From the NCBI GenBank assembly GCA_964575675.1, contig CAZNRY010000013.1, positions 1 through 37,117 on the forward strand: 37,117 nucleotides of DNA, written 5' to 3'. How positions within the stretch are numbered: position 1 is the stretch's first letter; each line of letters opens with the position of its first letter. The notes under the pieces were generated by a model, which saw nothing but the letters and a program-made list of their open reading frames with translations, made no database searches and was not told the DNA's origin. The position numbers and the translations under genes are program-made. The DNA comes from CAZNRY01 sp964575675. Lineage in GTDB: Bacteria; Eisenbacteria; RBG-16-71-46; CAIMUX01; VGJL01. This document shows, piece by piece, positions 1-7,742 of the stretch.

Positions 1-627
1 GTACGGATAGGCCCGGCGGCTGGCCATGGTGCCCCCAGAGAGCAAGAAGGCGAGCGGGCCGCGCGTGATCCCGCAGGCCGCGGAGAACGATCGCGATCCG
101 AATGATCCGACGCCCGCGCGCCCCGAGAGCGGTAAATCGAACCGCTCGGGGGTGACCAGACGAATCACACCCGCGCCACTTCCCCCGTCGATCGATGCGA
201 GCGGGCCGCGTCCCACCTCGACACGGGTGAAAAGGTGCGCGGGAAGAAGGCTCAAATTCGCAATTCCATCCGGGCCGGCCGCGAGGGGCATGTCGTCGAT
301 CCGGACTTCCACCTGCGAGGGAGCACTCCCTCGGATCGAGGCAAGACTGATCGATCCGATGCCGCCCAGGCGGCGCACCTCGACCCCCGCGACACCGTCG
401 AGGAGATCGCCCAGATCGCGCGCCGCCGGGATGGATGGTCCGAGTGGAATGACTTGAACGAACCCGCGCGGACGGACGATACACTCCTCGGGGAACGGAC
501 GCGGAGCCACAACATCCACCGTGTCGACCGCATCGGGCCAGAAGAGCGCTTCCTCTGGGCGCGCAACGCCCGGAATGCACAGCGCCGCAACGAGCCAGAT
601 GGACCCGACGAGCATTCTCGGCTTCAT
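1..627 (-). CDS. TonB-dependent receptor, 5' part (signal peptide and plug domain)
   Basis: Outer-membrane receptor for energised uptake, probably of a corrinoid. The reverse strand is open from the ATG at 627 to the window edge (209 codons), so the beta-barrel lies outside. The product begins with a signal peptide (MKPRMLVGSIWLVAALCIPG). A TonB-box-like TVDVVAP follows near residue 36, then a typical plug domain: DLGDLLDGVAGVEVRRLGG, SLASIRGS, VEVRIDDMPL, VEVGRGPLASIDGGSGAGVI. A GGAGG lies only 3 nt before the ATG; the short spacing is unusual, but the signal peptide supports this start. A cobalamin riboswitch in the leader makes a BtuB-like role in B12 uptake the best guess. The family call is secure; substrate is inferred from the riboswitch. 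Confidence 0.88.
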   Translation of the reverse strand, partial: MKPRMLVGSIWLVAALCIPGVARPEEALFWPDAVDTVDVVAPRPFPEECIVRPRGFVQVIPLGPSIPAARDLGDLLDGVAGVEVRRLGGIGSISLASIRGSAPSQVEVRIDDMPLAAGPDGIANLSLLPAHLFTRVEVGRGPLASIDGGSGAGVIRLVTPERFDLPLSGRAGVGSFGSRSFSAACGITRGPLAFLLSGGTMASRRAYPY

Positions 628-820
628 CGACCTCCGCTCCACGAGAGGTTGTGCGTCCCTGCGGGCGCGGCTCGTCATGAACAAGCCCCCGCAAAACGGC
701 GCGCGATGCCGCATGAACGAACGACAGATCAGAACCTGGATCGATCGGGGAATGAACGGAGGGGCAAGAACAAATCCGCCGCCTCGGCCGCACCCGGACC
801 GAACGAAGGCTCTGGTTCAG

Positions 821-984
821 CTTCCCGCCAGGTCTTCTGGCTCTCGGATCAACCCGCTCCCCGCGCCTTCCCAGCTTTCGCCAGTGGCATCGTGCGGGGG
901 CGGTCCCCGACTACAGCGGCGGGCCCGCAACGGCTTTCGACCGTTTTCCCTCTCCGGCGCGGAGTCGCGCCGGAAGGCAGGAAG
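821..984 (-). promoter_or_regulatory. Cobalamin (adenosylcobalamin-type) riboswitch
   Basis: Read on the minus strand, the leader of the TonB receptor carries the hallmarks of a B12 riboswitch. The B12 box AGCCAGAAGACCTGGC is at 827-842 (consensus AGYCAGRAGACCTGCC). Upstream of it are GCCACTGG...GCTGGGAAGG and CCCGCCGCTGTAGTCGGGGA, matching conserved core blocks. The ends pair as a P1 helix: CTTCCTGCC (976-984) with GGCGGGAAG (821-829), nine pairs with one G-U. A perfect 8-bp hairpin (CCGGCGCG/CGCGCCGG) sits at 954-973. The 3' end lies about 190 nt before the receptor ATG. Cobalamin binding would be expected to switch the receptor gene off. Confidence 0.9.
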
Positions 985-1281
985 CCGATATCAACCCAAC
1001 GGCGGCACTGTAGGCGTGGGATATGATCGATGTCAAGAGGCGGCGCGAATCAATGTCCGCGCCCATTCCGGCACGCGTCGCGAGCTGCCGTAAGGAAGAA
1101 AGATGCGACGTCCGCAATTGCCTTCAGATGTCACGACGCGGCCTGCGCGGGGAATGGCGGCGATTCGTGGCTGGACCGGCGCAAGGCCGGCAGCCTAAAC
1201 TGGCTCGACAGCGTTAGATGCGCGATTGCCTGCCCAAGATTGTGAAGCGGCGGCGGCGATTCGCGGCTGGAGGCCGAGCGG
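985..1281. other. Intergenic gap between divergent genes
   Basis: This stretch separates the riboswitch leader (minus) from the glycosyltransferase gene (plus). Open frames here are short, Arg-rich and unconvincing. It must hold promoters for both directions but I could not pick a clear -35/-10 pair. The only structure seen is an imperfect direct repeat listed separately. Confidence 0.5.
1156..1271. repeat. 20-nt imperfect direct repeat pair upstream of the first glycosyltransferase
   Basis: GGCGGCGATTCGTGGCTGGA (1156-1175) recurs as GGCGGCGATTCGCGGCTGGA (1252-1271), 19 of 20 bases identical, 96 nt apart. The second copy ends in the GGAGG Shine-Dalgarno of the gene starting at 1282. It could be an operator pair, a small local duplication, or chance in GC-rich DNA. 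Confidence 0.45.
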
Positions 1282-3336
1282 GTGAACGGGGTTTCTGTCC
1301 TGCTGGAGAGGGTCCGGGCGGCGCTGGAAGAGCGCCGGCTCGGCGTCGCGCTTCTCCTCCTTCTCCTCTTCCTGGCCAATGCGCTGGTCGCGGCCCTCAT
1401 GAACAGTGGCGCTGGGGACGAGCTCGCCGCCCACATATCCTCCGGGTACCTCTATTGGAAATCCGGGACCTTTAGCGGGGGGATCGACAACTTCCCGCTC
1501 GGCCAGCTTCTCGTCACCCTTCCCGCCGGGCTCTTCAGGGTCCCCTACACGCTCTTCAGCGAGGAGCACCTGCTCCTCTTTCGGGTCGTGCCAATCCTCA
1601 TGGGACTCGGACTCTGCGCGCTGGTCTGGCGGTTCGCGACCAAGCTCCATGGCCCCGGCGCGGGGTTGCTCGCGCTCTTCTTCGCGGCGCTCTGCCCGAA
1701 CCTCCTCGCGCACTCGACCCTGGCGACTCTCGATCTCCCGGTCACCTTCTTCATCTTCCTGACCGTGTTTCTGCTGGACCGGTATCTCGCTGCACCGAAA
1801 GCAGTTAGAATGGCGGCGCTCAGCCTCGCGCTCGCTGCGGCGTGCCTCACTAAGGTGCAGGCGCTCCTGCTCGTGCCGTACGCGGTCCTGGTCTTGCTAC
1901 TCAATCTGCCGGTCATTCTCGCGGCCGAAAAGCGCGCGCGCCGCGACACCCTGCTGAGCTGGCTCATGATCCCCGCCGCGGGATTTATCCTCGCGAACCT
2001 CGTCTATCTTCATCTGCCTGGCCGCGGCGGTTCGCTTCTGCCCCCACTCTTCACTGCCGCCCTGCGCGGGATCGTGAGCCACAGCGAGGGAGGGCACACC
2101 GCGTATCTCATGGGCAACTACTCACGGCAAGGATGGTGGTACTACTTTCTGATCGCCGTCGCGGTCAAGACGCCGTTGCCCGAGATTGTGCTCGCCGTGT
2201 TGGGGATCGCCCGGCGCCAAGCGAAGCGGGAACTCCTGCTCCTGACACTCCCGATCCTCCTCTTCCTCGGACTTGCCATGACGAGCCGGATCAACATCGG
2301 ACTGCGGCACGTTCTCATGATCTACCCGTTTCTCGCGGTGGCGGCGGGGGCAGGCGCGGTGAGGCTCTGGAAAATGGGATCACGCGCGCCGACTAGGAAG
2401 GACGGGGGCGCGGCGGGCATCGCTCTCGTGCAGCGCATCGCGCCCCTGCCGCGCGCGGCCGTGGGGGCGCTCCTTCTCGCGACCGCCGCGGGGGCTGCGG
2501 GAATCGCGCCGCACCACCTCTCGTACTTCAACATCCTCGCGGGAGGACCAACGAACGGCCACAAGGTCCTGATCGATTCGAACTACGACTGGGGGCTGAA
2601 CGATCGATTCCTACGCCGGTATATTGCTGATCACGCCGGATCGTACAAGATCGACCCGCCGGCTTTCCGGCCGGTCAACGGCCGCATCCTGGTCAATGCA
2701 AACGCCCTCTATGGGGTGTTGAACCTCGGTCCCCAGGCCTACAAGTGGCTCAAGGATCAAGAGCCTGTCCATCGGATCGCATACACCTGGTTCGTGTACG
2801 ACATCCCGCCGGGCACTTTCCGCGAGGAACGCGAGGATTTGGAGGCGCGCGCGTACGTCCTGGCACATCTCTTCGCGCGCGCGGATGCGGCATCGACGGT
2901 CGCGCACCCCGGCTATCGGACGATCCTGGCTCGCGGCTTCGCCGAGACGGCCGCCTTCGATGTCGCCTTCGGCGAGCTGCGCGCGGCGCTCGCGGAGGAC
3001 CCGACCTACGCTCCGGCGTTGGCCTTGGGGGGCGAGATCACGATCCGGAAGAAACTCGGCGTCCTCTACTTCCGCGGGGACGAGTACCTCACCGGCTTCC
3101 GCATGCAGAGGCCCGCTAGCGCGGCCGGCGATCCCGCGACACTGGTCGCTCTGGCGCGGCGAGCAGGGTTGGCGGGGGGGCTCTCGCGCGTCGAGAGCGA
3201 TCTGGGGAACGTCCTCTTGCAGACCGGCGATCGGGTCCGCGCCGCCGCGTCCTTCAGCCTCGCCCTCTCGCTCGATCCGGCAAATGGTGCAGCGCGAGAA
3301 GGGGCGCGATCGGCCGCAGCGGCACGCCCCGAGTGA
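1282..3336 (+). CDS. GT-C (PMT/GT39-like) membrane glycosyltransferase with TPR-like tail
   Basis: Predicted polytopic inner-membrane glycosyltransferase using a polyprenyl-phosphate sugar. GTG start at 1282 with GGAGG 8 nt upstream; 684 aa. A first transmembrane helix (about residues 20-40) is followed by the acidic loop GDELAAHISSGYLYW (D46, E47), the usual place of the catalytic acidic residue in PMT-like enzymes. Many hydrophobic helices follow to about residue 415. Then come the SYFNILAGGPTNGHKVLID and NYDWGLND motifs, typical of this PMT subgroup, and a soluble C-terminal part with TPR-like helices (FGELRAALAEDPTYAPALAL; GDRVRAAASFSLALSLDP). It heads a three-gene set with the next glycosyltransferase and a TPR protein. 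The acceptor is unknown; protein or cell-surface glycan glycosylation is possible. Confidence 0.85.
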   Translation: MNGVSVLLERVRAALEERRLGVALLLLLLFLANALVAALMNSGAGDELAAHISSGYLYWKSGTFSGGIDNFPLGQLLVTLPAGLFRVPYTLFSEEHLLLFRVVPILMGLGLCALVWRFATKLHGPGAGLLALFFAALCPNLLAHSTLATLDLPVTFFIFLTVFLLDRYLAAPKAVRMAALSLALAAACLTKVQALLLVPYAVLVLLLNLPVILAAEKRARRDTLLSWLMIPAAGFILANLVYLHLPGRGGSLLPPLFTAALRGIVSHSEGGHTAYLMGNYSRQGWWYYFLIAVAVKTPLPEIVLAVLGIARRQAKRELLLLTLPILLFLGLAMTSRINIGLRHVLMIYPFLAVAAGAGAVRLWKMGSRAPTRKDGGAAGIALVQRIAPLPRAAVGALLLATAAGAAGIAPHHLSYFNILAGGPTNGHKVLIDSNYDWGLNDRFLRRYIADHAGSYKIDPPAFRPVNGRILVNANALYGVLNLGPQAYKWLKDQEPVHRIAYTWFVYDIPPGTFREEREDLEARAYVLAHLFARADAASTVAHPGYRTILARGFAETAAFDVAFGELRAALAEDPTYAPALALGGEITIRKKLGVLYFRGDEYLTGFRMQRPASAAGDPATLVALARRAGLAGGLSRVESDLGNVLLQTGDRVRAAASFSLALSLDPANGAAREGARSAAAARPE

Positions 3337-3474
3337 TCGGCCGTCCTCCCCCGGCGCTCCTGCCCGCGGCTCGTTCGCCATGTCCGTTTAGCCGACCGAG
3401 CGGGATGCGCCAAGCGAGTGCGTCCGGCAGATCCCCGCTGCGTCCCCCGAGACCGATATGCGAGAATACGACCG

Positions 3475-5520
3475 ATGCGAACGATCTCGTCGACCGAGTC
3501 CTGGAAGCGCTTTCTCTGGCCGGGAGGCCTGCTGCTCGGACTCCCCCTGATTTTGCGACTTCTGTGTCTTTTCGAGCTTCGCGGGAGCGAGATGTTCCGG
3601 CTGCTCGTCGTGGATGCGCGAAGCTACCACGACATGGCCGCCGCCCTGGCCGCGGCCCGATGGGATCAGACGGGGCCCTTCTGGCAGCCTCCGTTCTATC
3701 CCTACCTCCTCGCCCTGCTGTACAAGCTCACGACGCCCGATCCGCTCGCCGCGCGCATCGCGCAGTCGATCCTGGGAAGCCTCTCCTGCATCTTGATCTT
3801 CCGCTTGGCTTCGCGGTTCTTCGGCCGTCGCGCGGGCTGGATCGCCTGGGGCATCGCCTCCGCGTACGGACCGTTCCTCTTCTTCGACCTGCAGATCCTG
3901 AACGCGGGCCTCGTGACCTTCCTGCTCCTTCTGACCCTCGATCTCCTGACGGTTGATTCCCTGAACGCTGGAATCCGGGCATGGAGGCTCGCCGCATCGG
4001 GACTCACGGCGGGGCTCGCGGCGATCACGGTCGCGACCTCCCTCGTGACGATTCCCGTCTTCGCAGCATGGATCGCGCTCAGCAGACGCGGCGCCCGAGC
4101 GGGTGCGATTGAGCCCGGCGCCCGCCTCGGCCCGGGCCGGTCCGGTTCGTGGATCGCCGCCGGCATTTTCCTCGCCGCGGCGGCCGTTCCTGTCGCGACC
4201 GTGACCGCCGTCAACTTCGCGAACTGCGGCGAGGTCGTCCTCGTCTCGTACAACGCCGGGATCAACTTCTGGATCGGGAACAACCCTGATTACGACCGAA
4301 CGGTCGCCATCCGTCCGGGCCGCTCGTGGGACGCGCTCGACAAGGAGCTCCGGCTCGCGCGGGTTCCCACCGCAGCGCAGTCGTCGGGCTACTGGTTCCG
4401 CAAGTCGATAGGATGGATCTCCTCGCACCCGTCGGAATGGACCCGGCTGCTCGCACACAAGACGCGCCTCTTCCTGCGGGGCGACGAGATCTGGAGAAAC
4501 CAGGAGATCTATCCGTTCCGGCAGAGCTCCTGGATCCTCCGCGCTCTCCTGTGGATTCGCGGTCTCGCCTTTCCGTTCGGCCTGCTCCTACCGATCGCGG
4601 CTGCTGGGATCGTGACGGTGTGGCGGAATCGCCGGGCGACCGTGGCCCCGGTTCTCTTGCTCGGATCTCTGCTCATTGTTTACTCCGTCGTCGTCATCGC
4701 CTTCTTCCCCGCGGGACGCTACCGGATTCCCGTCGTCCCCTGGTTGGTCCTCTTCGCAGCGGGCGGCATCAGCCTCTGGATCGACGCCTTCAGGCGCGGC
4801 GAGCGGCGCTCGTTCATCCTTCCGGCGGTCGTCGCGCTCGCGACCGCGCTCCTGTCGAACTCGGGCCTTCCGGCCATGTCCTCGCGCTTCAACAGCGATG
4901 CGTACAGCGACCTCGGCTTCTCGTACCAGGAGCACAGTAAGTTCGACCTGGCCCGTCGCGAGTACGAGATCGCGCTTCGGGTGGACAAGAACAACCTGGA
5001 AGCGTTGAACAATCTGGGAACCGTCCTCCTGATTCAGGGGAAGCCTGAAGAAGCCAAGCCCAACTTCCAGCGCATTCTGGATGTCTATCCTGACGACCGG
5101 AAGGCGCTCACGAACTTAGGCACGATCTATCTACGCAACAGCGAGCCGTATCGGGCCGGCAACTACTACTCCCGCGCGTTGGAATCGGATCCTACGGCGA
5201 CGAATGCCGCGGAGGGCGTGCGCTTCGCCGCCGAGATGGCGGATCGTCTCGAGATGCAGAGAATGAGCGACGACCCGGAGGAGTTCCTGCGCTTGCTCGA
5301 GGGATACTTCCGCGATGAGCCGCAGAATGGCTTCCTTTACGAGAGACTTCTCCCTCTGCTGGAGGGAAGAGGCGCTTACGAGAGGGCGCTCGAGATCGTG
5401 CGGACCAGACTTCGACTGATGCCCGGCGACACCGATCTCCGTCTGACCGCGGCCCGCCTGCTCGGGCGAATGGGCCGCGCGGCCGATGCCCGGCGCGTGG
5501 TGGAAGGAGCGCAACCGTGA
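3475..5520 (+). CDS. GT-C membrane glycosyltransferase with C-terminal TPR repeats
   Basis: Second PMT/GT39-like inner-membrane glycosyltransferase. I start it at ATG 3475 (MRTISSTESWKRFLWPGG), which leads straight into the first transmembrane helix; a GTG at 3418 in the same frame would add a Pro/Arg-rich stretch that looks non-coding. The first periplasmic loop has VVDARSYHDMA (D47) followed by FWQPPFYPYLLALLY, a classic arrangement for this fold, and about ten further membrane helices. From about residue 475 to the end it is soluble, with TPR units (SDLGFSYQEHSKFDLARREY; LEALNNLGTVLLIQGKPEEA; KALTNLGTIYLRNSEPYRAG). Its stop overlaps the next gene by 4 nt (GTGA), implying translational coupling. 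Pairing of glycosyltransferase and TPR in one chain recurs in the upstream neighbour. Confidence 0.87.
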   Translation: MRTISSTESWKRFLWPGGLLLGLPLILRLLCLFELRGSEMFRLLVVDARSYHDMAAALAAARWDQTGPFWQPPFYPYLLALLYKLTTPDPLAARIAQSILGSLSCILIFRLASRFFGRRAGWIAWGIASAYGPFLFFDLQILNAGLVTFLLLLTLDLLTVDSLNAGIRAWRLAASGLTAGLAAITVATSLVTIPVFAAWIALSRRGARAGAIEPGARLGPGRSGSWIAAGIFLAAAAVPVATVTAVNFANCGEVVLVSYNAGINFWIGNNPDYDRTVAIRPGRSWDALDKELRLARVPTAAQSSGYWFRKSIGWISSHPSEWTRLLAHKTRLFLRGDEIWRNQEIYPFRQSSWILRALLWIRGLAFPFGLLLPIAAAGIVTVWRNRRATVAPVLLLGSLLIVYSVVVIAFFPAGRYRIPVVPWLVLFAAGGISLWIDAFRRGERRSFILPAVVALATALLSNSGLPAMSSRFNSDAYSDLGFSYQEHSKFDLARREYEIALRVDKNNLEALNNLGTVLLIQGKPEEAKPNFQRILDVYPDDRKALTNLGTIYLRNSEPYRAGNYYSRALESDPTATNAAEGVRFAAEMADRLEMQRMSDDPEEFLRLLEGYFRDEPQNGFLYERLLPLLEGRGAYERALEIVRTRLRLMPGDTDLRLTAARLLGRMGRAADARRVVEGAQP

Positions 5521-7421
5521 TACTCCCCCATCCGGCCGCCGCGACACATGCCCACATCGATCTCCTGCTGCTACACCCGGCGGGAACGGAGGACTCGGGC
5601 GGCATCGCGCTCTCGATCGGGATGTTGGAGCTCGTCCGCGCGTGGCTCGAACGCTGCTCGATCTCGACCGCATTCTGGCCCGAGACGATGGTGACCCGCG
5701 ACGGGAAGACCCTCTTCATCCTGCGTCCGCAGCCATGGACCGAGAAGGAGATCCTGCGTAAGAAGCTCCTCGTACCCTCGGCCGAGACGGCGATCGCCCT
5801 CACCCTGAGCGGCGGCCCAACGCCGCGCGTGGCCTTCGGGATGCTCAAGGGGTCCGCGTCGATCCGGTCGATCTCCGACTTCGCGCTCGACGCGAACGGC
5901 GTATTCGAAACGCTCCCGGCCGCGCTCGACGGGATCCTGCAAGCGGTGGACCGCCCACCACTCGGCAAGGACGGCCCGGGCATCTTCCACACGCAAGACC
6001 GCACGACCGCGCTCTCCCTTCTGCTCGCCCTCGAACGGGTGATCGCCTTCCAGGCGGGCGTAGGCAGGGACGCGCCCGGCCGTCTCTTCGAGCCGGCGCT
6101 CCAGTGCCTCGCGCGGGAGCCGGCGCATCCGATCGCGCGCGAGTGCTTGATGCGGATCGCCGCCGGCATGACCGACCTCGGAACGGCCGAGGCGAAGTCC
6201 GCCGCCTGCGAGGCAATCGAGCGCTGGTCCGCGCTCGCCCCGCTGTCTGCCTATCCGCCGTTTCTGCTCGCCATGATGCGGCTGCGGGGGGGAGACCCAG
6301 AGGCGGCCCGCGCCGCGCTGGAGGAAGCTCTTCACCGCGATCCGCTCCATGGCCCAGCGCTCGAACACTATTCCATTTGGTTTGCCGAGCGCGGGTTCGT
6401 GGACAAGGGGGTCGAGGTTCTGCGGCACGCGATCGGCAAGACCGACTACGACACGAACCTCCTCGATCAGGCGGGATGCCTGCTCGCCAACGCAGGGCGA
6501 ATCGACGAGGCGGTTCCCTTCTTCCGCCAGGCGATCGCGGGAGGCGGTCCCCCGACCGCCTACTCCAACCTCGCCCGAGCCTTCCTGTCGCGCGGCCGCG
6601 AGGAGGAAGCGCTCGAGGTCCTGAAGGACGGCCTGGCCAAGACGACCGACATCCCGCATCTCGACCTGCTGTCCGAAATCGCAAAGCGGGACGGCATGGC
6701 GGCCGCCAATGCGCGCGCGGTCCTGCGCGGCCGCATCGCGGAGGGAAGCGCAGACGAGGAGGTGCAGCGGCGCATTACGCAGCTCTGTTACGAACTCGAC
6801 GGTCCTCCCGCGGCTATGCCGCAGGCGCACCGGTTGCTCGCGATCGGCCCCTCGCTCGCCAACCTGCGCTTCGCCTATCAGGTCCTCCTGCGCGCGCGGA
6901 TGTCCGACTTCGAGGCGAGATGGGATGCGGTCGTCGCCGCTGCGTGCGAGGGGGATGCCGCATCGGCCCTCGACTTCTTGAAGGAGGTCATCGCGGCGGA
7001 GCCCGCGTACGGCGCCGGCCACTTCATCCTGGCCGTCGCGCTGGATCGTCTCGGCCGGCCCGTGGACGCGCTGCCCCATGCCGAAGAAGCAGCCACCCGC
7101 GAGGAGAGCGATCCGATCGTCCTCGATCTGTACGCGCGGCTGCTCGCGCAGGCCGAGAGGCATCCCGAAGCCGCGCAGGTCCACCTCACGGCAGCCTCGC
7201 TCGCACCAAGGGATGCGCGCGTCCTGCGAAACGCAGCGGTCTCGCTTCTACGCGCGGGCTACCCCGAGGAAGGCACGCGCCTCGCTCACACTTCGCTCGG
7301 CCTGCAACCGGAGCAACCGGACCTGCTCGAGCTGCTGAAGGATCTGAAGCCGAAGCGGAAGACGATTGGGACCGCGCTGACGGAGCGAACGAGGAAGCTG
7401 TTGGGGAGGCGGGGTGGGTGA
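5517..7421 (+). CDS. Long TPR-repeat protein coupled to the glycosyltransferases
   Basis: Predicted soluble 634-aa protein; GTG start in a GTGA overlap with the preceding gene. No signal peptide or membrane helix is evident, so it is probably cytoplasmic. The N-terminal ~180 residues form an unrecognised alpha/beta-looking region (HAHIDLLLLHPAGTEDSGG; a hydrophobic ALSIGMLELVRAWLERCS helix). The rest is a run of helical repeats: DPEAARAALEEALHRDPLHG, GFVDKGVEVLRHAIGKT, GRIDEAVPFFRQAIAGG, GREEEALEVLKDGLAK, and further units to residue ~615. It probably scaffolds or regulates the two membrane glycosyltransferases encoded upstream; that role is inferred only from coupling. The start of a PilZ- or YcgR-like domain was considered for the N-terminus but no motif supports it. 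Confidence 0.8.
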   Translation: MILPHPAAATHAHIDLLLLHPAGTEDSGGIALSIGMLELVRAWLERCSISTAFWPETMVTRDGKTLFILRPQPWTEKEILRKKLLVPSAETAIALTLSGGPTPRVAFGMLKGSASIRSISDFALDANGVFETLPAALDGILQAVDRPPLGKDGPGIFHTQDRTTALSLLLALERVIAFQAGVGRDAPGRLFEPALQCLAREPAHPIARECLMRIAAGMTDLGTAEAKSAACEAIERWSALAPLSAYPPFLLAMMRLRGGDPEAARAALEEALHRDPLHGPALEHYSIWFAERGFVDKGVEVLRHAIGKTDYDTNLLDQAGCLLANAGRIDEAVPFFRQAIAGGGPPTAYSNLARAFLSRGREEEALEVLKDGLAKTTDIPHLDLLSEIAKRDGMAAANARAVLRGRIAEGSADEEVQRRITQLCYELDGPPAAMPQAHRLLAIGPSLANLRFAYQVLLRARMSDFEARWDAVVAAACEGDAASALDFLKEVIAAEPAYGAGHFILAVALDRLGRPVDALPHAEEAATREESDPIVLDLYARLLAQAERHPEAAQVHLTAASLAPRDARVLRNAAVSLLRAGYPEEGTRLAHTSLGLQPEQPDLLELLKDLKPKRKTIGTALTERTRKLLGRRGG

Positions 7422-7734
7422 CGGAGCAAAGCCCTCAACGCGTTCTTGACCCATACTGCGCGAAGTTCTCATCCGACGGTCGGAAGCCGAACTCGCCGTA
7501 CCTGTAGCGTCCGGTTGGCGACGCACACCCTCTGTGTCCTTGCCCCTCCCCCCGATCCCGGGGATAATCGAATGCGGCATCTTCTGACGGTCACGAGAGT
7601 GATCCTGATGGGCTGTGAATTCTGGCAAGTAGGAACCCGCTGCTCACCGCAATCCTGGTGGGACGAGCGGCTGGACGGATGGGCGGTGACTGCTGACTAC
7701 CCGGAACATTGGTCACTCCCGGCGAATTGGGTAG
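7422..7734. other. Boundary of accessory island, no firm gene
   Basis: The gap between the TPR gene and the nuclease gene changes in composition: it is less GC-rich and less coding-like than the operon before it. It contains one small candidate open frame (listed separately). I see no tRNA, integrase remnant or clear inverted repeat that would mark an insertion point. Confidence 0.45.
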
Positions 7735-7742
7735 ATGACTGA
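7572..7742 (+). CDS. Possible 56-aa ORF overlapping the nuclease start
   Basis: An ATG at 7572 opens 56 codons ending in TGA at 7740-7742. Its last codons overlap the ATG of the nuclease gene by 8 nt (ATGACTGA), the same kind of coupling used by real operons in this window. The product is unusually rich in Trp, Asp and Glu (FWQVGTRCSPQSWWDERLDG, then YPEHWSLPANWVDD) and resembles no family I know. No good Shine-Dalgarno sequence is visible. It could be a leader peptide or small partner of the nuclease, or a chance frame. Confidence 0.25.
   Translation: MRHLLTVTRVILMGCEFWQVGTRCSPQSWWDERLDGWAVTADYPEHWSLPANWVDD

Noticed and set aside
235..1093. Long plus-strand open frames over the first kilobase
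   Set aside because: They are antisense to the TonB receptor and the riboswitch; the translations are Arg- and Pro-rich and match nothing.
5571..7184. Long minus-strand frame opposite the TPR protein
   Set aside because: High-GC antisense frame; the plus strand shows true TPR repeats and overlaps its operon neighbour.
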